Shown here in pieces: positions 40,978 through 50,457 of a DNA stretch of 64,000 nucleotides. This stretch comes from Brevundimonas sp. (lineage in GTDB: Bacteria; Pseudomonadota; Alphaproteobacteria; Caulobacterales; Caulobacteraceae). The DNA lies in the NCBI RefSeq assembly GCF_029945885.1, contig NZ_JAQSDK010000035.1, positions 56,949-120,948 of the forward strand. The letters run 5' to 3'. Numbering within the stretch: position 1 is the first letter of the stretch; each line of letters starts with the position of its first letter. The notes beneath the pieces are model-generated. The model was not told where the DNA came from. It saw only the letters and a program-made list of their open reading frames with translations, and searched no databases. The position numbers and the translations under genes were made by a program.

Positions 40978-41441
40978 GCGACTCCCACAGACTGGCCTCG
41001 GTCGTGCTGGACGCCGCGACCCTGCCGGCGGCGAATGCCGAGATCGAGCATGAGCGTCGCGTCGCCATCTTCGACCTGGTCGAGAAGAACAGTTTCGAAC
41101 CGGCCGGCGGCCAGGGCGGTCCCTATGCCCTGACCCTGTCGCTGCAGGACAGTCGTCTGGTGTTCGACATCACCGGTCCCGACTTCGCCCGGGCCCATGT
41201 GCTGTCGCTGACGCCGATGAAGAAGGTGCTGAAGGACTATCTGCTGATCTGTGACAGCTATTTCGAGGCCCTGCGCGGCTCGTCGCCCAGCCAGATCGAA
41301 TCGGTCGACATGGGCCGTCGTGGTCTGCACAACGAGGGGGCCGAGCTGCTGAAGGCGCGGCTGGACGGCAAGATCACTATCGACCACGAGACGTCACGGC
41401 GGCTGTTCACCCTGGTGACGGCGCTGTACCGGCGGGGATAG
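40974..41441 (+). CDS. UPF0262 family protein
   Basis: IEHERRVAIFDLVEKNSFEP...GPYALTLSLQDSRLVFDI. Confidence 0.85.
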   Translation: MSDSHRLASVVLDAATLPAANAEIEHERRVAIFDLVEKNSFEPAGGQGGPYALTLSLQDSRLVFDITGPDFARAHVLSLTPMKKVLKDYLLICDSYFEALRGSSPSQIESVDMGRRGLHNEGAELLKARLDGKITIDHETSRRLFTLVTALYRRG

Positions 41442-41449
41442 ACGGGAAG

Positions 41450-41917
41450 ATGCAGGACCGGGCCAGAAGCTTCGCGGTCATCGCTCATGGCGACCAGATC
41501 TATGGCGAAGACCAGCCCTATGAGCGGCACCTGGCCGCGGTGGTCGAAGTCATCCGCGACTGGACCGACGATGCGGAACTGATCAGTGCCGCCTGGCTGC
41601 ATGACACCCTGGAAGACACGCCGACCCGCTTTGACGATCTCGCAGAACAGTTCAGCGACCGGGTCGCGCGTCTGGTCTGGGCGGTCACGGCGGAGGGTGA
41701 TGTTCGCGCGGAAAAGATGGACGCCATCTATCGCAAGATCGCGGCCTGTCCTGACGCCGCCCTCGTCAAACTGGCCGACCGCGTTGCGAACGTCGAAGCC
41801 GCACCGGCCGGGTCAAACCACAGTCGCCGCTACGTCGGCGAGCGCGAGGCTTTCGAGCAGGCCATCCGTTCTTTCGTCCCCGCAGACGCGTGGGATCGTC
41901 TTGATCGTGCCTACTGA
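41450..41917 (+). CDS. Small HD-domain (SpoT-like) phosphohydrolase
   Basis: FAVIAHGDQIYGEDQPYERHLAAVVEVI...SAAWLHDTLEDT...VKLADRVANVE. Confidence 0.8.
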   Translation: MQDRARSFAVIAHGDQIYGEDQPYERHLAAVVEVIRDWTDDAELISAAWLHDTLEDTPTRFDDLAEQFSDRVARLVWAVTAEGDVRAEKMDAIYRKIAACPDAALVKLADRVANVEAAPAGSNHSRRYVGEREAFEQAIRSFVPADAWDRLDRAY

Positions 41918-42027
41918 GCGTTACACCTCGACTATCGCCGCGTTTTGGGGCATGAGGCGCCCTCTTTTCGGCTCACACTCCGCCCGGTGTGGGCCCCGAA
42001 CCGTATTTTCAGGGCGCGAGAGGCCGC

Positions 42028-42246
42028 ATGGCTAAGGAAGAACTGCTCGAGTTTCCCGGTGTCGTCAGCGAACTGCTGCCGAACGCCACCTTTCGTGTGA
42101 CGCTCGAGAACGACCACGAGATCATCGCCCACACGGCCGGCAAGATGCGCAAGAACCGCATCCGCGTCCTGGCCGGCGACAAGGTGCTGGTCGAGATGAC
42201 GCCCTATGACCTGACCAAGGGCCGCATCACCTATCGCTTCAAATAG
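42028..42246 (+). CDS. infA: Translation initiation factor IF-1
   Basis: [72 protein letters not shown]. Confidence 0.97.
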   Translation: MAKEELLEFPGVVSELLPNATFRVTLENDHEIIAHTAGKMRKNRIRVLAGDKVLVEMTPYDLTKGRITYRFK

Positions 42247-42258
42247 GGGCGGGGCGAC

Positions 42259-42849
42259 ATGCCCGCCTCCGGGGTGCGCCCCGACCTGGTCCTGGCCTCG
42301 GCCAGTCCGCGCCGGATTGAGTTGCTGGCGCAGGTCGGGATTGTCCCCGATCGCATCGACCCCGCCGACATCGATGAAACCCCGCTGAAGGACGAGACGC
42401 CGTCGCGTCTGGCCGTAAGGCTGGCGCGAACCAAGGCAACCGTCGTGGCCGCTCGGTCGCCGGGTGCCGTGGTCGTGGCCGCCGATACGGTGGTGGCCCT
42501 GGGCCGCCGCCTGCTGGAAAAGCCTGCTGACGAAGCCGAGGCCGCGCATTTCCTGCGCCAGCTTTCGGGTCGCAACCACCGGGTCTTCACCGCCGTGGCG
42601 GTGGCCGCCGGTGACAAATTGATCAGCCGGGTGGTCGACACCCGGGTCAGCGTCAAATGCCTGTCCGAGCCCGAGATCGCCGCCTATGTCGCCACCGGCG
42701 ACTGGCGTGGCAAGGCCGGGGGCTATGGCATCCAGGGCCCGGCCGGGGCCTTTATCCTGCGCATCGTCGGCAGCCACCCGGCCGTGATGGGCCTGCCCCT
42801 GCCCGAGACGGTCAATCTGCTGTCCGGCATGGGCTGGCGGCGGTCGTGA
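42259..42849 (+). CDS. maf: Maf-like nucleoside triphosphate pyrophosphatase
   Basis: LVLASASPRRIELLAQVGI; VVVAADTVVALGRRLLEKPADEAEAAHFLRQLSGRNHRVFTAV. Confidence 0.93.
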   Translation: MPASGVRPDLVLASASPRRIELLAQVGIVPDRIDPADIDETPLKDETPSRLAVRLARTKATVVAARSPGAVVVAADTVVALGRRLLEKPADEAEAAHFLRQLSGRNHRVFTAVAVAAGDKLISRVVDTRVSVKCLSEPEIAAYVATGDWRGKAGGYGIQGPAGAFILRIVGSHPAVMGLPLPETVNLLSGMGWRRS

Positions 42850-43868
42850 GCGACGCGGTCGAGGTCTTCCTCGACGCCATGCCCGGCGAGACCCGGGGCA
42901 TGATCTTCCGCAACGGCTATCCCGAACATCTGCTGATCGAACGCGACAGCGACGTGCCCCAGCACCGGCTTGGCGCGCGCTGCGTCGGTCGGGTCACCGA
43001 GGTGAACGCCGGGCTGCGGGGCGCTTTCATCGACCTGGGCGCGGGCGACCCGGCGGGGTTCCTGCCACTGGCGCGTGAGGCCCCGATCCGCAACGGGGAC
43101 CGGATCGCGGTCGAGGTCACGGCCGAACCGCGTGACGGCAAGGGGCCGGTGCTGCGCCTTACCGGTGCGGGGGAGGGGACGCCCCGTCTGCTGGAGACCG
43201 GGCCTGACGTGGCCGCCCGGCTGGCGACCCTTGCTCCCGGCGTGGAAGTTGAAACGGGGCTGGCGGCGATCTCAGCCGGACATGAGGCGGTCGAGGCGGC
43301 GTTGGGCATGACGACGGTTATCCCGGCGATCGGGCTGGACCTGGCGGTACAGCGCACGCGGGCGCTCGTCGCGGTCGATATCGATCATGCGCCGGTGGCC
43401 GGGCGCGATGCGCGCAAGGGCCGCGAACAGGCCAATCGCGAGGGGCTGGTCCAGGCGGCGCGCCTGATCCGGCTCAAGCGCTGGGGTGGGCTGGTGGTTG
43501 TCGACCTGATCGGCACCGGCCAGGACGGGGAGATGATCCTGCGAACCGCAAAAGCGGCGTTCGGCGGCGATCCGGCGGTGGTGATCGGCCCGGTCAACCG
43601 GTTCGGGGTGCTGTCGCTGTCGCTGCCGTGGCGACTGCGGCCGATCGAGGCTGTGCTGGGCCGGACGCTTGAGGACCGGGCCCTGGACACGGTACGGGCG
43701 TTGCGGCATCGCCTGCTTGAGGATACGGCGACGCCGAGGTTGACCGCGGTGTGCCCGCCTGACGAGGCGGCGGTCGCCGCTCCCCTGGTCGCCCGGCTGG
43801 GACCGCGGGCCGCGCTGCGGGCCCAGACCGGCCTGCCGCCGGGTGCCGCACGCATCGAAGAGGACTGA
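42846..43868 (+). CDS. Ribonuclease E/G family protein
   Basis: GTGA overlap with maf; RCVGRVTEVNAGLRGAFIDLGAGDPAGFLP; QANREGLVQAARLIRLKRWGGLVVVDLIG. Confidence 0.85.
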   Translation: MSDAVEVFLDAMPGETRGMIFRNGYPEHLLIERDSDVPQHRLGARCVGRVTEVNAGLRGAFIDLGAGDPAGFLPLAREAPIRNGDRIAVEVTAEPRDGKGPVLRLTGAGEGTPRLLETGPDVAARLATLAPGVEVETGLAAISAGHEAVEAALGMTTVIPAIGLDLAVQRTRALVAVDIDHAPVAGRDARKGREQANREGLVQAARLIRLKRWGGLVVVDLIGTGQDGEMILRTAKAAFGGDPAVVIGPVNRFGVLSLSLPWRLRPIEAVLGRTLEDRALDTVRALRHRLLEDTATPRLTAVCPPDEAAVAAPLVARLGPRAALRAQTGLPPGAARIEED

Positions 43869-43870
43869 CC

Positions 43871-44035
43871 ATGGCCAACTGCCCGATCTGCCGCCAACGC
43901 CCGGCAGCGTCCGAATACAAGCCGTTCTGCTCCAAGCGTTGCGCCGATCTGGATCTGCAGCGCTGGTTTACCGGCAGCTACGCCATTCCGGCCGGTCCCG
44001 AAGGATCGGCGGAGGATGAGTCCGAACCCGGGTGA
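43871..44035 (+). CDS. yacG: DNA gyrase inhibitor YacG (zinc-binding), absent from supplied ORF track
   Basis: MANCPICRQRPAASEYKPFCSKRCADLDLQRWFTGSYAIPAGPEGSAEDESEPG (54 aa); CxxC...CxxxC and conserved RWFTGSYAIP. Confidence 0.92.
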   Translation: MANCPICRQRPAASEYKPFCSKRCADLDLQRWFTGSYAIPAGPEGSAEDESEPG

Positions 44036-44145
44036 TCCGGGGCGAAACGGTGGACTTCGGGTTCGATGTCCGGTTCGTTTCAAACCCCTATGGACACCCC
44101 CGGCGGCCTCGCCTATAGACGCCGCTCCCGCGAGCCGGTGCGCGC

Positions 44146-44221
44146 GCCTGGGTAGCTCAGTTGGTAGAGCAGCGGATTGAAAATCCGCGTGTCGGTGGTT
44201 CGAATCCGCCCCCAGGCACCA
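44146..44221 (+). tRNA. tRNA-Phe(GAA)
   Basis: GCCTGGGTAGCTCAGTTGGTAGAGCAGCGGATTGAAAATCCGCGTGTCGGTGGTTCGAATCCGCCCCCAGGCACCA. Confidence 0.96.
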
Positions 44222-44324
44222 TTTTCCCGAATATGAAAAAAGTCCCCTCCAGCCGGGGCCCCCGCCCAATGTGGTGGCGTGTTTGTCGCAGATACGGCGA
44301 TATTTTAATGATTGACCGTGCAGC

Positions 44325-46946
44325 GTGTCGGACTTCGTGTCGTCCGCTCGCGAGTTGTCCATCTTGTCCTTTTTCCTTCGACTCAGCATCCTTTGTCTGG
44401 GACTGCTCCTGTTTCCCTCCGGCGCGGATGCGGCGGCGGCGGAAGGTCGAGCCAAGGGCGCGAGCCAGACGATGGCGCTCGCGGGTATCGTTGAGTCCCG
44501 CGCGTCCCAGACCGATTTCGCGGCCCTGGAACGGTTCGGTGCCGCGGCGCAGCAGATGGACAGTCGTGAGGGGCTGAACCGGCTCTACCATGTCACCTGG
44601 CTGTTCCAGACCCAGGCCGACTACGACAAGGCGAAGCTGTGGAACGACCGGCTGGCCGCAGCGGCCGCCCGCGAACACGATGCGCGCTATCAGATGGTTG
44701 CTCGCCTGAACGCCCTGGCCGCCCGCTACACCCAGGGCGACCTGACGGTGGTGCCCGAGATCGCCGGCATTCATGCCACGGAACTGGACTGGTTTACCCG
44801 GGCCCATGCCGCCCGCTTGCAGGCATTGGCGATGATCGATGAGGGCCAGACCGGCCAGGCCCTCAGAATCCTGACCGATGCCGAGTCGGCCATTCCGATG
44901 AGCGGCCCCCAGGTCGACACGGCCCGGGCGGGAATCTGGGAAGTGGTCGGCATCGGCCTGATGCAGATCCATGACTATGAGGGCAGTGCCGCTGCCTTCA
45001 ACCGTTTTGAGGTGGAGTTCACCAACCCCCTCTATCCCCGTCCCGATTTCGACAGTCTGTACAATCTGGCCAAGATGGCGTCGCAGAGCGGCGACTTTGC
45101 CGTCGCGGATCGACTGGCTGCGGCTCACCACCGGCTGTCGGAGCGCACGGGGATGCACAGTCTGCAGCTCTGGGACGTCAATCTCTGTGCCCGGATGGCC
45201 AATGACCGCGCCGAGCCGCGCGCGGTTCTGCGGTGTATCGCCCCGGTCGGTGCCGAGCTGGCTCAACCGACCGCGATGACGACAAACCTGCTGCGCTTGC
45301 GCGCGGTTGCCCGCGCCCAGACGGGAGACGCTGCGGGTGCCCGGCGCGATTTTGAAGTGGTTCGCCAGCTGGATGCTGCGGCCGGCGACAATGAGGCCCG
45401 TCGGACCGACCTGATGAATGCCGAGGCGGAGGTCCTGTTCGCCGAGGGGCGGACCCGCGAGGCCTTCCTCAAGCTGCGGCGGTTCAACCAGCAGGAAAAC
45501 ATGCTGCAGCTGCAGACCTTCAGCAGCGGCATCCATCAGGTCACCGGTGACCTGGAAGTCCAGCTGGCCGAGCGGCGCAAGGCCCTGACCTCGGCCAATG
45601 CCCTTGCGGCGGCCGATGCCCGGATGCTGTTGATCGGTCGCTATTTCATCGTCCTGGTCGTGATTCTCCTGGCGTCGCTGCTCGGGGTTTTGTTCTGGCA
45701 GATCAAACAGGCGCGCCGCCTGAAGGCGGCAACCCGGCTGGCCGATGAGGCCAATCGCTCCAAGAGTGAGTTTCTTGCCAATATGAGTCACGAGATCCGG
45801 ACCCCGCTGAACGGGGTGATCGGTATCAATGCGGCCCTGGCCCGAACCGAGCTCACGCCGGAGCAGGCCAAGATGGTCGATCTGATCGCGACCTCGGGCG
45901 AGACGCTGGAAACCCTGCTCACCGATGTGCTGGATTTGGCGCGGATTGAATCCGGTCATCTGGAGCTCAAGGCCGAGCCGTTCGACCTGGAAGACTGTCT
46001 GGAGAGTGTCGTGGCCCTGTTTGAGGCCGGGGCGCGGCTGAAGGCTCTCGATTTCAGCCTGGATGTCGCCCCGTCGGTGGCCGGTGCATTCGTCGGCGAT
46101 GTGGTGCGAATCCGGCAGGTTGTCAGCAATCTGCTGTCCAATGCGGTCAAATTCACCGGGCAGGGAAGCATCGTCCTGAAGGCGACGCGGGACGACGAGG
46201 GGCGGGTGGTCATCGCCGTCACCGACACCGGAATCGGCTTTGATGCGGACTTCAAGGCGCGTTTATTCCAGCGCTTCGAGCAGGCGGACGGCTCGATCAC
46301 ACGGCGATTCGGCGGCACGGGCCTGGGTCTGGCGATTTCGCGGGCGCTGGCCGAGGCCATGGACGGCACCCTTGAAGCTGACGCCGAGCCTGGCGTGGGG
46401 TCGACCTTCACCCTGACATTGAATCTGGCCCGCGCGCCCGATGCTGCCGTGGTCAAGGCCTCGAGCCCCGTTCGGGCACGGCCACAGGAGGCTGGTGCCC
46501 CGCGCGTGCTGCTGGCCGAGGACCACCCGATCAACCGTAAGGTTGTAGAGCTCCTGTTTGACGGGACCGGCGTTCTGTTGACCAGCGTCGAAAACGGGGC
46601 CGAGGCCGTGGCCCTGTACGAGACGGAGGCGTTCGACATGGTCCTGATGGATATGCAGATGCCGGTTATGGACGGACTGACCGCCATCCGGCTGATGCGC
46701 GGCCGCGAGCTGGCCGAGGGGATTCCGGCGACCCCGATCTATACCCTGAGTGCCAATGCCATGCCCGAACATGCCGAGGCTTCGCTGCAGGCGGGAGCCA
46801 ATGGTCATTTGACCAAGCCGATCGCCGCCGCCAGCCTGTTCGCAGCGCTCGAGGCCGCGCTGAGTTCAGCGGACGGGGCAGGGCGATCGGCGGAAGCGGA
46901 GGGCGAAACCGACATCGCCGAGGCTGTCCTGGCGGCGGCGGGGTGA
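44325..46946 (+). CDS. Hybrid sensor histidine kinase with TPR-like N-terminal region and receiver
   Basis: [58 protein letters not shown]; receiver [12 protein letters not shown]...[12 protein letters not shown]. Confidence 0.9.
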   Translation: MSDFVSSARELSILSFFLRLSILCLGLLLFPSGADAAAAEGRAKGASQTMALAGIVESRASQTDFAALERFGAAAQQMDSREGLNRLYHVTWLFQTQADYDKAKLWNDRLAAAAAREHDARYQMVARLNALAARYTQGDLTVVPEIAGIHATELDWFTRAHAARLQALAMIDEGQTGQALRILTDAESAIPMSGPQVDTARAGIWEVVGIGLMQIHDYEGSAAAFNRFEVEFTNPLYPRPDFDSLYNLAKMASQSGDFAVADRLAAAHHRLSERTGMHSLQLWDVNLCARMANDRAEPRAVLRCIAPVGAELAQPTAMTTNLLRLRAVARAQTGDAAGARRDFEVVRQLDAAAGDNEARRTDLMNAEAEVLFAEGRTREAFLKLRRFNQQENMLQLQTFSSGIHQVTGDLEVQLAERRKALTSANALAAADARMLLIGRYFIVLVVILLASLLGVLFWQIKQARRLKAATRLADEANRSKSEFLANMSHEIRTPLNGVIGINAALARTELTPEQAKMVDLIATSGETLETLLTDVLDLARIESGHLELKAEPFDLEDCLESVVALFEAGARLKALDFSLDVAPSVAGAFVGDVVRIRQVVSNLLSNAVKFTGQGSIVLKATRDDEGRVVIAVTDTGIGFDADFKARLFQRFEQADGSITRRFGGTGLGLAISRALAEAMDGTLEADAEPGVGSTFTLTLNLARAPDAAVVKASSPVRARPQEAGAPRVLLAEDHPINRKVVELLFDGTGVLLTSVENGAEAVALYETEAFDMVLMDMQMPVMDGLTAIRLMRGRELAEGIPATPIYTLSANAMPEHAEASLQAGANGHLTKPIAAASLFAALEAALSSADGAGRSAEAEGETDIAEAVLAAAG

Positions 46947-47333
46947 GCGGTAAATTCTTGCGCCAGCCGACAGGCCGGATCGTCCGGACTCGTCGCAAAT
47001 TGCGATTTTTCCCCGTTTTGCGCGGGCAACTGCCAACCTGCTCCCCCGTGAGGGGAAAAGAGCCCCTGCGCACTTGACGCTCCGGTATGGGTTCTTCAAA
47101 GGAGCCTTACCGCTTCTTGAAACTAGCGGCCTCTCGCCTGAGAGTATGATATTCAAGGGCGCTTGACATCGTCACCGGAAGTCGCGAGGCAACCGGATGC
47201 GTAAGCAGGCGTTCCGTAGTCGACGGTCCAAGGACCGAGCCTGCGGGCGACATTTTCAATTGGGGTCGACCGCGCTCGTGGCGACGATCCTTTAGGCTTT
47301 CACGAGTCAGACCAAAGCAGGAACTGGCGAACT

Positions 47334-48236
47334 ATGCTCGATAGCAAAATGAAGAACACGCTTCTCGCTCTGGCCGGCGCCGCCGTGCTCATGGCGGGTT
47401 CGCCGGTCCTCGCGCAGGATGCGGTCCCAGCAACCCCAGCAACCGAGACCGCTCCGGCAGTCGACGCTGCGGCAACCCCGGCTCCCGAAGCCGCTGCCCC
47501 CGCCGCCGATCCGGAAACGGTCGCCGACGCTGTCAGCGGACACGGCGGCGGTGGCATCACCCCGATCTCCATGTTCATGGACGCGGGCATGGTGGTTAAG
47601 GTCGTGATGATCGGCCTGATCCTGGCCTCGGTCTTCTCCTGGACCCTGCTGCTGATCAAAATGTTTGAGTTCGGCGCGCTCGGCCGCACCACGGACCGCT
47701 TCCTTGAAGCCTTCCGCGGCGCTCGCACGATCGCCGACATGCGTCGCGTCGCCACCTCGGACGACTTCGACGGTAACCCGCTGGCCGATATGGCCGCCGC
47801 GGCCACCGAAGAAATCGAACTGTCGCGTCAGGCAGGCCTGAGCGTCACCGGTGAACACCGTGACTCGGCCATCCTCCGCGCCCAGACCGCCGTCCAGGCG
47901 GTCCAGGCCGGTCTCGCGGGTCGCCTCTCCGGCGGTCAGCAGTTCCTGGCCTCCGTCGGTTCGACCGGCCCGTTCGTGGGTCTGTTCGGTACCGTTTACG
48001 GGATCATGAACTCCTTCATCGGCATCGCCGAGTCCAACACCACCAACCTGGCGGTCGTGGCTCCCGGTATCGCCGAGGCCCTGCTCGCAACCGGTATCGG
48101 CCTGTTCGCCGCTATCCCGGCCGTGATCTTCTATAACTACTTCAACACCCGCATCTCGGCCTACGGCACGCGATCGGACGGCTTCAACGCTGAACTGATC
48201 AACGGCATCTCGCGTCAACTCGACAAGGGGGCGTAA
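47334..48236 (+). CDS. exbB: MotA/TolQ/ExbB proton channel family protein
   Basis: SVGSTGPFVGLFGTVYGIMNSFIGIAESNTTNLAVVAPGIAEALLATGIGLFAAIPAVIFYNYF. Confidence 0.93.
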   Translation: MLDSKMKNTLLALAGAAVLMAGSPVLAQDAVPATPATETAPAVDAAATPAPEAAAPAADPETVADAVSGHGGGGITPISMFMDAGMVVKVVMIGLILASVFSWTLLLIKMFEFGALGRTTDRFLEAFRGARTIADMRRVATSDDFDGNPLADMAAAATEEIELSRQAGLSVTGEHRDSAILRAQTAVQAVQAGLAGRLSGGQQFLASVGSTGPFVGLFGTVYGIMNSFIGIAESNTTNLAVVAPGIAEALLATGIGLFAAIPAVIFYNYFNTRISAYGTRSDGFNAELINGISRQLDKGA

Positions 48237-48241
48237 GACGG

Positions 48242-48676
48242 ATGGCCGCCAAGCTTTCAGGTTCCGGCGGCGGGAAGTATCACGTCGAGGCGAACGCCGA
48301 CATCAACGTCACACCCTTCGTTGATATCATGCTCGTTCTCCTGATCATCTTCATGGTGGCGGCCCCGCTCGCCACCGTGTCGGTGCCGGTGACCCTTCCG
48401 CGAGCCGTCGCGCCTCCGGCGCAGAACCCGCCGAAGCCGGTGTTTATCTCGATCCAGAATGACGGCGATGTTTTCATCGGTGACTTCCGGACGAGCGTAG
48501 ACAGCCTCGGTGCGGACCTGACGGCCCAGATTGGCCGCCGGAACCCCGCCGAGGAACGGATATTCATCCGCGCAGACCAGCAGACGCGGTACGGTGACTT
48601 CATGCAGGTCATGAACGCTCTCCAGGACAACGGCTTCTACAGCGTTGCTCTGGTTGGCGAAGACCAATCATCCTAG
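48242..48676 (+). CDS. exbD: ExbD/TolR family protein
   Basis: DINVTPFVDIMLVLLIIFMVAAPLATVSVPVTLP. Confidence 0.93.
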   Translation: MAAKLSGSGGGKYHVEANADINVTPFVDIMLVLLIIFMVAAPLATVSVPVTLPRAVAPPAQNPPKPVFISIQNDGDVFIGDFRTSVDSLGADLTAQIGRRNPAEERIFIRADQQTRYGDFMQVMNALQDNGFYSVALVGEDQSS

Positions 48677-48691
48677 GGGTCGGTCGAGAGT

Positions 48692-49405
48692 ATGACAGCT
48701 GAAACCCACGAGCATCGCGATCCAATTCTGGATCCGCCGCGTAAGAAGAAAAAGGGCCTTTCCACGGGCGCGATCATCGGCATCACCATGTCGGTCATCG
48801 TTCACCTGCTGGCCGGTCTCTGGCTCTACAATGAGAAGTTCGTGTTGAAGGAATTCAACTACACCGACGACGCCGTCGATGTGGAACTGATCGAGCCTGC
48901 GCCTCCGCCTCCGCCGCCGCCGCCGCCGCCGCCGCCGCCTGACACGCCGCCCCCGCCCAAGCTTCAGGTGCGTGAGCCGCAAATCAACACCCAGGCTCCG
49001 CCGCCGCCGGTCACGCTGCCGATCGAGCCGACGAAGAAGGAAGACCGCGTCGAATATACGGGCCCGCCCGTTATCGTCCCCGGTCCGCCGCCTCCGCCGG
49101 CACCGCCTGCGCCGCCGCGTCCGGCCGTGATTACCAACCCGAGCTGGGCTCGCCAGCCTTCGGTTGAATATCCGAGCCGTGCCCAGCAGCGGAACATCGA
49201 GAGCGGCACAGTGGTCATCAGCTGTGCGGTTCAGCCGAACGGCGATGCGACTGACTGCCGGGTTCTGTCGGAAGATCCGCAAGGAGCCGGGTTCGGTTCT
49301 GCCGCGCTCTCCGGTATGCGCCGGGCACGACTGAACCCCCGACAGGTCGACGGCGCTGCCGTTGGCGCAAGGGTGCAGTACACCATGCGTTTCCGCCTCG
49401 AGTAG
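48692..49405 (+). CDS. tonB: Energy transducer TonB
   Basis: N-terminal TM, Pro-rich linker, C-terminal VEYPSRAQQRNIESGTVVISCAVQPNGDATDCRVLSEDPQGAGFGSAALSGMRRARLNP. Confidence 0.92.
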   Translation: MTAETHEHRDPILDPPRKKKKGLSTGAIIGITMSVIVHLLAGLWLYNEKFVLKEFNYTDDAVDVELIEPAPPPPPPPPPPPPPDTPPPPKLQVREPQINTQAPPPPVTLPIEPTKKEDRVEYTGPPVIVPGPPPPPAPPAPPRPAVITNPSWARQPSVEYPSRAQQRNIESGTVVISCAVQPNGDATDCRVLSEDPQGAGFGSAALSGMRRARLNPRQVDGAAVGARVQYTMRFRLE

Positions 49406-49429
49406 TCGGACACACAAACTCATCGGAAT

Positions 49430-49460
49430 CGCCCCGGAGTTCGCTCCGGGGCGTTTTTGT
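49430..49460 (+). terminator. Rho-independent terminator after tonB
   Basis: cgccccggag-ttcg-ctccggggcg followed by tttttgttt. Confidence 0.92.
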
Positions 49461-49533
49461 TTGCGCGGAGGCCGCAGGGGAGGGAGCCTCCCTTGCGGTT
49501 AAGCGTTACGGTGGACCTTTCCGGAGACCATCC

Positions 49534-50268
49534 ATGACCCTGACCCGCTTCGTCCTGCCTGTCGCCCTGGCCGCCCTGACCCTGGGCGGCTGTGCCTATA
49601 ACGAGACCCTGGGCCGCAACCAGCTGCTGATCGTCGATGATTCGACCCTGGCCCAGCAGGCGGATGCCGCCTGGGCCGAGGCCCTGCGCACCCAGCCGGT
49701 GTCGCGCGATGCTACGATGAACCAGCGGATCCGACGGGTCGGTGACCGGGTGGTCGGCGGGGCGCAGCTGGGCGACCGCAGCTGGGAATATGCGGTCTTC
49801 ATCAGCGACAGCCCCAATGCCTTCGTGCTGCCGTCCTACAAGATCGGTGTGACGACCGGCCTGCTGGCCCTGGTGAAGAACGACGACCAGCTGGCGACGG
49901 TGATCGGCCATGAGGTCGGCCACGTCGTGGCCCGCCACGGGGCCGAGCGCGCCTCCAGCAGTGCCCTGGGCGGTCTGATCCAGAGTGGCGTCGGCAGCTA
50001 TGGTGAGACGGCCGGCGGTGTGGCCGGGGTGATTACCCAGTATGGTTTCCTGCTGCGCTATTCGCGGCGCGACGAGCTGGAAGCGGACCGGCTGGGCGTC
50101 GACTATATGCAGGCCGCCGGTTACCGGCCGTCGGAGGCCATCGCCCTGTGGCGACTGATGGGCGAACAGCGCCAGACGGCGACACCGGAGTTCGCCTCGA
50201 CCCACCCGTCCGACGCCTCGCGGATCGCCGCGCTTGAGCAGTATATCGCCAGCCGCGGCTGGAACTGA
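49534..50268 (+). CDS. M48-family zinc metallopeptidase lipoprotein
   Basis: LGGCAYNE lipobox; ATVIGHEVGHVVARHGAER; RRDELEADRLGVDYM. Confidence 0.92.
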   Translation: MTLTRFVLPVALAALTLGGCAYNETLGRNQLLIVDDSTLAQQADAAWAEALRTQPVSRDATMNQRIRRVGDRVVGGAQLGDRSWEYAVFISDSPNAFVLPSYKIGVTTGLLALVKNDDQLATVIGHEVGHVVARHGAERASSSALGGLIQSGVGSYGETAGGVAGVITQYGFLLRYSRRDELEADRLGVDYMQAAGYRPSEAIALWRLMGEQRQTATPEFASTHPSDASRIAALEQYIASRGWN

Positions 50269-50348
50269 CCCCGCAGGGATATAAAACCGGCCCGGTCGCT
50301 TGATCGGGTCGGGAAGTCCCGATAGAGAACGCCCCTCGCGTCGATAGC

Positions 50349-50425
50349 GCCGCCTTAGCTCAGTTGGTTAGAGCGCCGGTTTGTGGAACCGGAGGTCCTC
50401 AGTTCAAGCCTGAGAGGCGGTACCA
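50349..50425 (+). tRNA. tRNA-His(GTG)
   Basis: GCCGCCTTAGCTCAGTTGGTTAGAGCGCCGGTTTGTGGAACCGGAGGTCCTCAGTTCAAGCCTGAGAGGCGGTACCA. Confidence 0.95.
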
Positions 50426-50457
50426 TCGCTGTAACGGACGGAGGGCAAGCCCCGGCC

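Noticed and set aside
39303-41387. 694-aa minus-strand ORF
   Set aside because: Antisense to murA, DUF2948 and UPF0262; no domain-like text.
44157-45959. 600-aa minus-strand ORF
   Set aside because: Shadow of the hybrid kinase gene; composition-driven.
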